Shown here piece after piece: positions 55,193 to 64,000 of a DNA stretch of 64,000 nucleotides. Origin of the DNA: an uncultured Salinimicrobium sp. (GTDB lineage: Bacteria > Bacteroidota > Bacteroidia > Flavobacteriales > Flavobacteriaceae); the NCBI GenBank assembly GCA_946887075.1, contig CAMPKA010000016.1:4485-68484 (forward strand), read 5' to 3'. The notes beneath the pieces were generated by a model. That model saw nothing but the letters and a program-made list of their open reading frames with translations. It did no database searches and was not told where the DNA came from. Positions within the stretch are counted from its first letter, which is position 1. Each line of letters opens with the position of its first letter. A program made the translations under genes and the position numbers.

Positions 55193-55774
55193 ATGATTTA
55201 CAGTATTGAAGGCCGCCTTGTCGAAAAAAATCCCACTAATGTGGTTATCGATTGCCGAGGGGTTGGCTACTTTATCCATATCTCCCTGAACACCTATTCA
55301 CTACTTCCCGATTCGGAGCATCTCAGACTGTATACACATTTTCAGGTCAAGGAAGATTCTCAAACCCTGTTTGGGTTCTGGGAGCGATCGGAAAGGGAGA
55401 TATTCCGGTTACTGATCTCTGTGTCGGGAGTTGGCGCAGGAACCGCCAGGACGATGTTATCCTCGCTTGAACCAGCTCAGATTCGGGAGGCAATTGCAAG
55501 TGGGGACGTAGCTGTGATTCAGGGAGTAAAGGGAATCGGGGCTAAAACGGCACAGCGGGTAATTGTAGACCTCAAGGACAAGATGTCCGCCATGCCTTTC
55601 GAAGGTGAAGTTTCAGTGCAACAGAGCAATACGAGCAGGGAAGAAGCGTTATCAGCATTAGAGACCTTGGGCTATACCCGTAAACTATCGGAGAAGGTAG
55701 TCGACAGGCTGGTAAAACAAGAACCGGGTGCTTCGGCGGAATCTCTTATAAAACAGGCACTTAAAAATCTTTAA
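55193..55774 (+). CDS. ruvA: Holliday junction DNA-binding protein RuvA
   Basis: Tetrameric junction-binding partner of RuvB, 193 residues. N-terminal OB fold (MIYSIEGRLVEKNPTNVVID), two helix-hairpin-helix motifs (LLISVSGVGAGTARTML, and IQGVKGIGAKTAQRVIVDLKDK without its ends), then the C-terminal domain III that contacts RuvB. Its stop is five nt before the proposed sprA start, so it probably heads a ruvA-sprA transcript, an order common in Flavobacteriaceae. Confidence 0.97.
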   Translation: MIYSIEGRLVEKNPTNVVIDCRGVGYFIHISLNTYSLLPDSEHLRLYTHFQVKEDSQTLFGFWERSEREIFRLLISVSGVGAGTARTMLSSLEPAQIREAIASGDVAVIQGVKGIGAKTAQRVIVDLKDKMSAMPFEGEVSVQQSNTSREEALSALETLGYTRKLSEKVVDRLVKQEPGASAESLIKQALKNL

Positions 55775-55779
55775 TTCTC

Positions 55780-58700
55780 TTGGGGCAGAGCTACAACTCC
55801 CAGTTTTCGCTGTCAAAATACCTCGTGCTGAGTTGCGCCCTGTTTTTTGCTGCCCAGGTTTTCGGCCAGGATCCCCAGGAGCAGGATACCACAAAGACCG
55901 GCTATTCCCTCGGAAGAATAGCGCTACCAGATCCCTCCAGCATTATTTATTCCTACACATATGATCCTATTCTGGACCGCTATATCTATACGAGAAAACT
56001 GGGGGATTTTGATCTCTCTGCACCCCTGATCCTGACTCCTGAGGAATACCAGGAACTCGTGATCCAGGAGGAGATGAAGGAATACTTTCAGGATAAGATA
56101 GATGCCCTCTCGGGAAGAAAGAAAGGAGCGGCTGAAGATCAGCGGGATTTGCTACCGGGCTTCTATGTAGACTCCGATTTTTTCCAGAATATCTTTGGAG
56201 GCGGGGATATAGAGCTCATTCCCCAGGGGTCGGTGGCCCTGGATCTGGGGCTGTTGTATTCCAGGAGGGATAACCCAGCCTTTTCTCCCCGGAACCGAAG
56301 CACCTTTACCTTTGATTTTGACCAACGTATCCAGCTCAGCCTTCTGGGGCACATTGGAGAGCGCTTGACAGTGACCGCGAATTACGATACGGAATCCACC
56401 TTTGATTTTCAAAACCAGCTCAAGTTGGAATACACGCCCACCGAGGATGATATCATACAGAAAATCGAAGTGGGGAATATCAGTATGCCGCTGAACTCAG
56501 CTTTGATCCAGGGCGCCCAGAGCTTGTTTGGATTAAAGACGCAGCTTCAATTTGGCCGAACAACCATAACCGGGGTTTTTTCGGAACAGAAATCCGAACG
56601 CAATACCGTGAACGTGGAGGGAGGTGCCACTGTTCAGCAATTTGAGAAATTCGCCATAGAATATGATGCCAACCGGCATTATTTCCTGGCCCATTATTTC
56701 AGGGATCACTATGATGAGGCTCTGGCTAACTATCCCTTTATCAATTCCAATGTTGAAATAACACGTGTGGAAGTCTGGGTAACCAACAGGAGTAACAATC
56801 CGCAGTACATTACGGATTCAAGGAACATCGTCGCCATCCAGGACCTCGGAGAATCTCCGGTTCCGGGAAATATCGGGCTCGAGAATCCTCCGGCAGGATT
56901 TTTCAACAGCCCCTCGGGTGCCTATGCGGACAATGAAAACAACGACCTTAATCCCTTTGGGATTTCAGGGCCAGGGGAATCCCTGCTTACTCCGGCCATC
57001 CGGGATATTTCCACAGTGGAAGCCGGGTTTGGAGGACTGCCGGTAGCAGAAGGGCGGGATTACGTAAAACTGGAGAATGCAAGGCAGCTGGAGCCTTCGG
57101 AGTATACCGTCAACCGAAGGCTCGGATATATCACACTCGACCAGCGGCTGGCAAGCGATGAGATTCTTGGCGTTGCATTTCAGTACACCGTAGGCGGGAA
57201 GGTATACCAGGTAGGGGAGTTTGCCAGCGACGGGAACAGCAGCCCGTCTCAGGGCCAGAATTCTGCTGTGGCTCAGAACCTTGTGGTGAAGATGCTGAAA
57301 AGCACCGTTACCAATGTGGAGGAGCCGGTGTGGGATCTGATGATGAAGAATATTTACAACCTGGAGACTTTTGATCTAGAGCGGGAGGATTTCCGTATGA
57401 ATATCGTTTATCGGGATCCAGAACCACTGAATTACATCACAGGGGTAGAAGGAGTGCCACTTCCCGAAGATGTGGAGGAAACACCCCTGCTCAGGGTTTT
57501 CAACCTGGACAATCTGAATACAACCGGGGACCCTATCGTCGGGGGAGACGGATTCTTTGATTTCGTTCCAGGCATCACGATAGATCCGGAGAGCGGCAGC
57601 ATTATTTTCACTTCTGTTGAGCCGTTTGGAGAATATCTCTTTAACCAGCTTGATCCCACCCCAGATTCCGGGCCTGAGATCTATGAAATCCCCGAAACTT
57701 ACAATCCCAATCAGGAGAAATATGTATTCTGGGCCCTCTATGAAACTACCAAAACCCAGGCGGAGCAGCTGCAGGCGGAAAAGAACAAGTTTGAGCTTCG
57801 GGGGAGGTACAGGTCCTCCAATGTGGAGGGTATTCCTATCGGAGCTTTCAATGTTCCTCAGGGTTCGGTGACTGTCACTGCCGGGGGAAGGGTGCTTCAG
57901 GAAGGAGTGGATTATGTGGTGAATTATCAGTTTGGAAGGGTTCAGATTTTGGACGAGGCCCTTTTGGCGTCCAACATCCCCATCCAGATCTCCACGGAGA
58001 ACAATGCCTTGTTCGGTCAACAGACCAAAAGATTTACGGGAATTCATGTGGAACATCTTTTTTCGGACAACCTGCTCATCGGTGCGACTTACCTGAATCT
58101 CAATGAGCGGCCTTTGACCCAGAAATCCACTTACAGCGCGGAACCGATCAACAATTCCATTTTTGGGCTTAATCTTAACTATTCTACCGACCTTCCTTTT
58201 CTTACACGGTGGGTGAACAAGCTTCCAAACATCGATACCGACGTAGTGTCAAACCTTTCCCTCAGGGGTGAAGTGGCCTATCTTCAGCCCGGGGCGCCAA
58301 AAGGAAATGAGTTCGACGGCAAGGCCACCACCTACGTGGATGATTTTGAGGGTGCCCAGACCTCTCTTTCTGTGGATAATCCTTTAGGCTGGGAGCTTTC
58401 CAGTGTTCCCCTGGAATTCGGGGGGGACCTGGCCAATGGCAGCATTGAGACGGGGTACCGCAGGGCCAAGCTCGCCTGGTACAGTATCGATCCTGTGTTC
58501 TATGGGAGTAGCAGACCCGCAGGAATTACAGACTCAGATCTTACGAGCTATGCCACAAGAAGGGTCTTTTTGGATGAGATCTTTCCCAATGTTGATGTCG
58601 TTCAGGGCCAGTCTCAGGTATTGTACACCATGGATCTGGCTTATTACCCAGGCATCCGCGGACCCTACAACTACAATCCTGCTGCGGCGGGAAGCAACCA

Positions 58701-61700
58701 GTTACCAGACCCGGGGGACAACTTTGGAGGGATAACCCGGGAACTCGATGCGACCAATTTTGAACAAAGCAATGTGGAATACATCGAATTCTGGTTAATG
58801 GATCCTTTTATCTATCCGGAGAACAACCAGAACAACGGAGGCACCCTTGTTTTTAACCTCGGGAATATATCTGAAGATGTCCTTAAAGATGGGAGGAAAC
58901 AATATGAAAACGGGCTGCCACCTGACGGGGGCACGGAGAACACCATTCCAACGGTATTTGGAAAAGTTCCCGCCAACCAGAGCCTAATCTACGCCTTTAA
59001 TACGGAGGGACAACAAAGGATCAACCAGGATATCGGGTATGATGGTCTCTCCGATACCCAGGAGGCAGGGGAATTCAATTCCTTTGCGAATCTGGCCGAT
59101 CCAGCGGAGGACAACTATACTTATTTTCTAGAAGGTTCCGGGGGCATTCTGGAACGCTATTTCGACTATAATGGCATAGAGGGCAACTCCCCCCCAGAGG
59201 TTTCCCAGACGGATCGCGGAAATACGACCCTTCCCACGGTCGAGGATATCAACCGGGATAATACCATGAATACCGTTAACAGTTATTTCGAATACGAGGT
59301 GAACCTGTTTCCGGGAATGAACATCGACAATTCTGAGTACATCACTGATGTGAAGCAATTCACGACCACTCTGGAGAATGGACAGGAACTGCCCGTACGA
59401 TGGCTGCAGTTTAAGGTGCCGATATATGAGCCAACTGAAGCAAAAGGAGGGATTGCAGATTTCAGGTCGATCAGGTTCATGAGGATGTATCTTACCGACT
59501 TTGAAGAGCCCACAGTTCTGCGTTTTGGAACCCTTGATCTTGTTCGGGGAGATTACCGCAGGTATACCCAATCCTTGGATCCCGATGGATCCGACCCGGA
59601 TACGGAGGATACCTCCTTTGAGGTTGCTGCAGTCAGCATAGAGGAAAACGAAAACCGGCTTCCGATACCCTATGTCCTTCCTCCAGGGGTGGAACGGGAA
59701 GAATTGCTGAATAACAATACCAGAATCCGGCAAAACGAACAGTCGCTGTCCCTCAGGGTATGTGGATTGGATCCGCAGGACGCCCGAGGAGTCTATAAGA
59801 ATTTTCAGCTCGACATGCGACAGTACAAAAACCTGCAGATGTTCATTCATGCTGAATCCCTACTGGATCGGCAGGAGCTCAGCGATGGGCAGCTGGTCGC
59901 CATTGTGAGACTGGGCACTGATTTCACCGATAATTTTTACCAGATCGAAATCCCCCTGAAACCGACGGAGTTCGGGGCGGGATCCGCTACAGAGATCTGG
60001 CCTGAACCGAACAGGTTGAATTTGCCTCTGCAGCTTCTCCAGGAGATCAAGGCCACTGTCATTGGGGATCCAACCTACACCAATACAGAACTTCAATTCT
60101 TCACGGAAGAGGGTATTCCGGTCAATGCAGAAGATCCTTATGAACTGGGCAGGCTGAGAATAGGAATCAAAGGAAATCCTAGTTTCGGTAACGTCCGGAT
60201 GCTCATGTTGGGGGTGAAAAATGGTCTTCCCGAAACCTCCTCCAGAGACCTGTGCGGAGAGGTCTGGTTTAATGAGCTCAGGCTTTCCGACCTCAGAAAC
60301 GAAGGGGGATGGGCTGCCATTGTGAATATGGATGCCAATCTTGCTGATTTTGCGAACGTCTCGGCCACCGGTCGCAGAAGCACCGTCGGATTCGGGTCGC
60401 TGGAGCAGGGACCAAACCAAAGGAGCCGTGAGGATATGCAGCAATATGACCTGTTGACCAATGTCAACATGGGACAGCTGTTACCACGGGACTGGGGGGT
60501 GCGTATTCCCCTTAGCTACAGTATCGGGGAGGAGCTGATCACCCCCAAATACGACCCGGAATATCTTGATCTGGAACTCGAGACGGTTCTGGAGAACGCA
60601 GCGACTCCCGCAATCAGAGAGGACCTGAGGGAAAGAGCCGAAAATTACACCAAAAGGCAGAGCATCAATATCATCGGATTGAGGAAGGAACGCACCGGGG
60701 AAAACAAACCAATGCCTTATGATATCGAAAATATCACCTTGTCCGGGAGCTACAATCAGGTGGATCACCGGGATTTTGAAATAGAGGAGGCTTTTGATCA
60801 GAATGTGCGGGTGGGGGCCACCTATGAATATACCTTTGCTCCGGTAACCATAACTCCGCTTGATGATATTGCGGTCATAGACAGCACGGAATACCTGGCT
60901 CTTCTTCGGGATTTTAATTTCAATCTGCTACCTTCGAATATCACCGCAAGCTCTACGATTTTCCGGCAGTATAATGAGCAGACCTTTCGGCAGATCAACC
61001 TACCGGAAGGCTTCCTTAATGGAATTCCGACAGTGTACCAGCGAAATTTCCTGTTTGACTGGCAGTATACCCTCAATTACAACTTCAGCGAAAGCCTGCG
61101 TCTGAACTTCAATTCCTCGACCAACCGGACGGTACAGAACTATCTTAGTGAAGAGAATATTCCCGACAGGACGACCGGAATTTGGGATGGATTCTTCAAC
61201 ACGGGAATTCCAAACCAGCATTTTCAATCCCTGCAGGTGAACTACGACCTTCCCTTCGCAAAGGTTCCTGTCCTGGATTTTATCAGTGCCACCTATTCCT
61301 ATACCGGGAACTTTCAGTGGGAGCGGGGATCGGAAATCGACCAGATGCTCGAGGGAATCCCTGACCTGGGAAATAGCATCCAGAATTCCAACACACATCA
61401 GGTGAATGCCAATCTCGACATGCAGACCTTCTATGACCATCTGGGCCTTGAAGCGAGGGGAAAAGGGGAACAGAGTATCGAGGAAAGAAGCCGTCAGGTC
61501 CCAACCCTTGATCCGGATACCGGAGAGACTCGCCGGGACCAGGACAACGGCCGATTGGGGGCGGTGGACCGAACCTATAATACCCTGTTGGGAATACTTA
61601 CGGGGATCAAAAGCATCCAGATCAATTATCAGGAGAATAACGGGAAATTCCTTCCGGGTTACACCAACGGGATCGGTTTTCTCGGAACCCTTGATCCGAC

Positions 61701-62913
61701 TTTCGGATTCACCCTGGGAAGCCAGGAGGAGATCCGGTATCTCGCCGCCCGAAAAGGTTGGTTGACCCTATACCAGGACTTCAATGAGCAATATACCGAG
61801 GTGGAGAGCGAACAGCTCGGGATCAATGCGAGCATATCTTTAATCCCGGACCTGACCATTGAAGTAAGCGCCGGCAGGATGTACTCTGAAACGTTCTCTG
61901 AAAATTACCGGGTATCCGACGGGCAGTATTTCTCCCTGACCCCCATGACTTTTGGCAATTTTAATATCTCGACGATTCTTTTGGGGAGCGCCTTCTCTTC
62001 CAATTCCCTGGAGGCTTCCGCTGCTTTTCAGGAGTTCAGGGAAAACCGACTTGTCGTCGCCCGAAGGCTGGCAAGGACCAGGGGAGTTGATCCTGGCGAT
62101 GTTGACCAGTTCGGATTTCCCCAAGGTTTTGGAAGGACTCATCCTGAAGTGTTGCTGCCTGCTTTTCTTTCGGCTTACACAGGGACCGAAGCGGCAGGGA
62201 TCTCCCTTGGAGCTTTTCGTGATTTTCCGCTCCCAAACTGGAAGCTCAAATACACCGGGTTTATGAGGATCCCGTGGTTTCAGGATCACTTTAAGCGCTT
62301 TTCACTGAACCATGGATATAGCGCAGGCTATACAATCAACCAGTTTCAGACGAACCTGGATTATGATCCTGCAGATCCTTTCGAAATTGATCAGACAGGA
62401 AATTTTAGGAGCAGGATGATCTTCTCAAACATCAACCTGACAGAGCAATTCAATCCGCTGATCCGGGTGGACCTTGAGATGACAAATTCCATTAAGGTAT
62501 TGGCAGACATCAAGAAGGACCGCGCACTCTCCTTGAGTTTTGATAATAACCTGCTGACCGAGATCAGAGGGAATCAGTATACTTTGGGGCTGGGATACCG
62601 GATCAGGGACCTGAAAATCGACACCAAGATCGGCGGAAGGCAAAGGATATTGAGCAGTGACCTCAATTTCAAGGCGGATGTGTCCTACCGACACAACGAG
62701 ACCGTCATCAGATATCTCGACCTGGATAACAATCAGGTGACGGCAGGCCAGGATATCTGGGCGATCAGCTTTACGGCTGACTATGCCTTGTCTAAGAATC
62801 TGACGGCCCTTATTTACTATGACCACAGTTTTTCGGAATATGCAATCTCGACCTCTTTCCCGCAAACAACTATCCGCTCTGGACTCACTCTCCGGTACAA
62901 CTTTGGAAATTAG
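55780..62913 (+). CDS. sprA: Type IX secretion translocon SprA
   Basis: Giant outer-membrane beta barrel that forms the channel of the type IX secretion system (gliding adhesins, secreted enzymes). 2377 residues, the right scale for SprA, with a signal peptide (LVLSCALFFAAQVFGQD) and long stretches of alternating amphipathic strands up to a C-terminal barrel strand ending in TLRYNFGN. No ATG is available before residue 94; the frame opens with TTG at 55780, five nt after ruvA, so a TTG start (or an internal GTG in the signal) is likely. Downstream are gcvH, VanZ and tonB. Identity is firm, the exact start is not. Confidence 0.95.
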   Translation: MGQSYNSQFSLSKYLVLSCALFFAAQVFGQDPQEQDTTKTGYSLGRIALPDPSSIIYSYTYDPILDRYIYTRKLGDFDLSAPLILTPEEYQELVIQEEMKEYFQDKIDALSGRKKGAAEDQRDLLPGFYVDSDFFQNIFGGGDIELIPQGSVALDLGLLYSRRDNPAFSPRNRSTFTFDFDQRIQLSLLGHIGERLTVTANYDTESTFDFQNQLKLEYTPTEDDIIQKIEVGNISMPLNSALIQGAQSLFGLKTQLQFGRTTITGVFSEQKSERNTVNVEGGATVQQFEKFAIEYDANRHYFLAHYFRDHYDEALANYPFINSNVEITRVEVWVTNRSNNPQYITDSRNIVAIQDLGESPVPGNIGLENPPAGFFNSPSGAYADNENNDLNPFGISGPGESLLTPAIRDISTVEAGFGGLPVAEGRDYVKLENARQLEPSEYTVNRRLGYITLDQRLASDEILGVAFQYTVGGKVYQVGEFASDGNSSPSQGQNSAVAQNLVVKMLKSTVTNVEEPVWDLMMKNIYNLETFDLEREDFRMNIVYRDPEPLNYITGVEGVPLPEDVEETPLLRVFNLDNLNTTGDPIVGGDGFFDFVPGITIDPESGSIIFTSVEPFGEYLFNQLDPTPDSGPEIYEIPETYNPNQEKYVFWALYETTKTQAEQLQAEKNKFELRGRYRSSNVEGIPIGAFNVPQGSVTVTAGGRVLQEGVDYVVNYQFGRVQILDEALLASNIPIQISTENNALFGQQTKRFTGIHVEHLFSDNLLIGATYLNLNERPLTQKSTYSAEPINNSIFGLNLNYSTDLPFLTRWVNKLPNIDTDVVSNLSLRGEVAYLQPGAPKGNEFDGKATTYVDDFEGAQTSLSVDNPLGWELSSVPLEFGGDLANGSIETGYRRAKLAWYSIDPVFYGSSRPAGITDSDLTSYATRRVFLDEIFPNVDVVQGQSQVLYTMDLAYYPGIRGPYNYNPAAAGSNQLPDPGDNFGGITRELDATNFEQSNVEYIEFWLMDPFIYPENNQNNGGTLVFNLGNISEDVLKDGRKQYENGLPPDGGTENTIPTVFGKVPANQSLIYAFNTEGQQRINQDIGYDGLSDTQEAGEFNSFANLADPAEDNYTYFLEGSGGILERYFDYNGIEGNSPPEVSQTDRGNTTLPTVEDINRDNTMNTVNSYFEYEVNLFPGMNIDNSEYITDVKQFTTTLENGQELPVRWLQFKVPIYEPTEAKGGIADFRSIRFMRMYLTDFEEPTVLRFGTLDLVRGDYRRYTQSLDPDGSDPDTEDTSFEVAAVSIEENENRLPIPYVLPPGVEREELLNNNTRIRQNEQSLSLRVCGLDPQDARGVYKNFQLDMRQYKNLQMFIHAESLLDRQELSDGQLVAIVRLGTDFTDNFYQIEIPLKPTEFGAGSATEIWPEPNRLNLPLQLLQEIKATVIGDPTYTNTELQFFTEEGIPVNAEDPYELGRLRIGIKGNPSFGNVRMLMLGVKNGLPETSSRDLCGEVWFNELRLSDLRNEGGWAAIVNMDANLADFANVSATGRRSTVGFGSLEQGPNQRSREDMQQYDLLTNVNMGQLLPRDWGVRIPLSYSIGEELITPKYDPEYLDLELETVLENAATPAIREDLRERAENYTKRQSINIIGLRKERTGENKPMPYDIENITLSGSYNQVDHRDFEIEEAFDQNVRVGATYEYTFAPVTITPLDDIAVIDSTEYLALLRDFNFNLLPSNITASSTIFRQYNEQTFRQINLPEGFLNGIPTVYQRNFLFDWQYTLNYNFSESLRLNFNSSTNRTVQNYLSEENIPDRTTGIWDGFFNTGIPNQHFQSLQVNYDLPFAKVPVLDFISATYSYTGNFQWERGSEIDQMLEGIPDLGNSIQNSNTHQVNANLDMQTFYDHLGLEARGKGEQSIEERSRQVPTLDPDTGETRRDQDNGRLGAVDRTYNTLLGILTGIKSIQINYQENNGKFLPGYTNGIGFLGTLDPTFGFTLGSQEEIRYLAARKGWLTLYQDFNEQYTEVESEQLGINASISLIPDLTIEVSAGRMYSETFSENYRVSDGQYFSLTPMTFGNFNISTILLGSAFSSNSLEASAAFQEFRENRLVVARRLARTRGVDPGDVDQFGFPQGFGRTHPEVLLPAFLSAYTGTEAAGISLGAFRDFPLPNWKLKYTGFMRIPWFQDHFKRFSLNHGYSAGYTINQFQTNLDYDPADPFEIDQTGNFRSRMIFSNINLTEQFNPLIRVDLEMTNSIKVLADIKKDRALSLSFDNNLLTEIRGNQYTLGLGYRIRDLKIDTKIGGRQRILSSDLNFKADVSYRHNETVIRYLDLDNNQVTAGQDIWAISFTADYALSKNLTALIYYDHSFSEYAISTSFPQTTIRSGLTLRYNFGN

Positions 62914-62923
62914 AAGAAGCTGT

Positions 62924-62953
62924 TTGACCAATAGAATTAAAAAATTAACTTTG
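62924..62953 (+). promoter_or_regulatory. Promoter of gcvH
   Basis: TTG at 62924-62926, exactly 19 nt, TAACTTTG at 62946-62953: full match. The ATG lies 21 nt downstream. Confidence 0.75.
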
Positions 62954-62974
62954 CTCCTCTAAACAAGCTATTCC

Positions 62975-63355
62975 ATGAAAGTTCCTAAAGATTTAAAATA
63001 CACCAACGATCACGAGTGGGTCAGGGTTGAAGGAGACATTGCCGTTGTGGGCATCACCGATTTTGCTCAGGGTGAGCTAGGGGATATCGTTTACGTCGAG
63101 GTTGAAACCGTAGATGAGACCCTGGACAGGGAGGAGGTCTTCGGAACGGTCGAGGCCGTCAAAACCGTATCGGACCTTTTTGCCCCGCTTTCAGGTGAGA
63201 TCATTGAATTCAATCAGAATCTGGAGGATGAACCGGAAAAGGTGAATTCAGATCCTTACGGGGACGGATGGATGATCAAGATCAGGTTCAGCGATCCTTC
63301 TGAACTCGAAGATCTTCTAAGTGCGGATGAATATCTTGAGGTTATTGAGGGTTAA
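62975..63355 (+). CDS. gcvH: Glycine cleavage system H protein
   Basis: Lipoyl carrier of the glycine cleavage complex, 126 residues. The lipoylated lysine is Lys63 in [12 protein letters not shown]; the start [14 protein letters not shown] and the end [13 protein letters not shown] are typical. gcvT and gcvP are not in the window. Its last codons overlap the VanZ-family gene by about 29 nt. Confidence 0.97.
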   Translation: MKVPKDLKYTNDHEWVRVEGDIAVVGITDFAQGELGDIVYVEVETVDETLDREEVFGTVEAVKTVSDLFAPLSGEIIEFNQNLEDEPEKVNSDPYGDGWMIKIRFSDPSELEDLLSADEYLEVIEG

Positions 63356-63758
63356 ATCCCTCCTTTTGTTTCCTGCATTAGTCTATACCGGGGCCATTGT
63401 ACAACTTTCCCTGGTCAATCTGGCCGAAACGCCGGTAAGCAATCTGGGGCTCAGCGACAAGATCCTTCATGGAGCAGCCTATTATGGTCTGGGAATGCTG
63501 TGGATGCTTTACACGGTCTACGGGCATGGTTTTAGACATTTTAGTAGAAAAATGTTAATTGTTTCTGTCTCCTCAGTATCTTTTGGCATTTTTATTGAGG
63601 TTCTACAAGATACTTTGACGAGTTATAGGCAATGGGATGTTTTGGATATCATTGCGAATAGCGTGGGCGTCATAGCGGCCTGGATCACGATCCGGATCAT
63701 GAAAAAATGTCTAATCAGGTTAAAAGCTAAGATTAATTTAAATTTCATTAAAAAATAA
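63327..63758 (+). CDS. VanZ-family membrane protein
   Basis: Small inner-membrane protein of 143 residues from the ATG at 63327 (an in-frame GTG lies at 63321) with about four helices. [20 protein letters not shown] and [26 protein letters not shown] are the two conserved VanZ blocks. The name comes from teicoplanin resistance, but Bacteroidetes members have no known role in it. The start overlaps the gcvH 3' end in another frame; later starts (for example TTG codons) would shorten the first helix. It is commonly found between gcvH and tonB in this family. Confidence 0.85.
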   Translation: MNILRLLRVKSLLLFPALVYTGAIVQLSLVNLAETPVSNLGLSDKILHGAAYYGLGMLWMLYTVYGHGFRHFSRKMLIVSVSSVSFGIFIEVLQDTLTSYRQWDVLDIIANSVGVIAAWITIRIMKKCLIRLKAKINLNFIKK

Positions 63759-63791
63759 TTATTTTAGCAGACCTATAATCAACTCCGTATT

Positions 63792-64000
63792 ATGAAACCC
63801 AAAAAGAACCCGAAAGCTGATCTCTCCCGGAGGAGTATTCTGTTCTTCCAGATTGGTCTTATTCTGGTACTCCTGATCACCTGGAGGGCTATCGAATGGA
63901 AGACCTATGAGAAGGACGACATTGACACCGGACTTGTTGTTATGGATGCTCTTGAAGAGGAAGAGGTCCCAATCACAGAGCTGAACACCCCGCCACCCCC
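63792..64000 (+). CDS. tonB: Energy transducer TonB, N-terminal part only
   Basis: The window ends after 69 codons. The N-terminus is basic (MKPKKNPKADLSRRS), followed by one membrane helix (ILFFQIGLILVLLITW), an acidic stretch and the start of a proline-rich spacer (LNTPPPP), which is the TonB pattern. The C-terminal receptor-contact domain lies outside, so the name is inferred from the N-terminus and from gene order (sprA, gcvH, VanZ, tonB). A TATTTTAG sequence upstream is a weak -7 candidate. Confidence 0.7.
   Translation, partial: MKPKKNPKADLSRRSILFFQIGLILVLLITWRAIEWKTYEKDDIDTGLVVMDALEEEEVPITELNTPPP

Noticed and set aside
57376..58056. Minus-strand frame (226 codons) inside sprA
   Set aside because: Antisense to a gene of certain identity; composition is that of a reverse-strand artefact.
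1..64000. CRISPR arrays, insertion sequences, prophage, toxin-antitoxin or defence genes
   Set aside because: None seen; gene content is core metabolism, translation, respiration and secretion with no repeats beyond terminator hairpins.

Overview
The window is a chromosomal segment of a Bacteroidetes bacterium, almost certainly a member of the Flavobacteriaceae and probably marine. The evidence is a SprA-type type IX secretion translocon gene, an alternative complex III plus cytochrome oxidase operon, almost no Shine-Dalgarno sequences, and many promoters of the Bacteroidetes type (TTG, about 19 nt, TAnnTTTG). No insertion sequence, prophage, CRISPR array or recognisable defence system was seen; the segment looks like vertically inherited core genome with one accessory-like respiratory and regulatory block.

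Layout. 1-10 kb, mostly minus strand: rpoN (cut by the left edge) after asnS, an RND/MMPL exporter, pyrH-frr, and the translation genes rplM-rpsI-rpsB-tsf. 9.9-20.2 kb: a lipocalin-like lipoprotein, polA (with an altered proofreading site), a membrane metallophosphoesterase, a thioredoxin-like protein without cysteines, a polysaccharide deacetylase overlapping a 1089-residue DUF2723 membrane protein, tRNA-Gln, an orphan 108-residue protein and trxA. 20.4-30.2 kb: tryptophan dioxygenase, then a nitrite-respiration and redox-sensing block. This holds nirK (fused to cytochrome c), a nirV-like gene and a SCO gene, facing a minus-strand operon that encodes a PAS histidine kinase, a receiver-CRP fusion regulator, a universal stress protein and a heme-copper-oxidase-like membrane protein. 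A second universal stress protein and a small membrane protein follow.

30.3-34.8 kb: rimP-nusA-infB behind a terminator-like leader hairpin. 34.8-47.4 kb: a SPOR protein, then the respiratory operon actABCDEF-coxBA, in which quinol oxidation by alternative complex III feeds an aa3-type oxidase. 47.4-64 kb: ruvB, a cytochrome P450, queG, a secreted trehalase, a malic enzyme/phosphotransacetylase fusion, ruvA, the 7.1-kb sprA, gcvH, a VanZ-family gene and the start of a tonB gene cut by the right edge.

The most interesting unit is the block at 21.3-28.9 kb. The kinase PAS domain aligns by eye with the oxygen sensor FixL, including the positions of its heme histidine and distal arginine. Its partner joins the FixJ-like receiver and FixK-like CRP output in one chain, and the facing nirK promoter carries an FNR/CRP-type palindrome at the expected spacing. 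Together these suggest a compact oxygen- or NO-responsive circuit that controls nitrite reduction and stress proteins; this is inference. Other oddities are an ActC with a helix-hairpin-helix tail, a six-heme ActA, a CoxB with Lys in place of the usual Glu in its CuA loop, and PolA with Thr at the catalytic Glu of Exo I.
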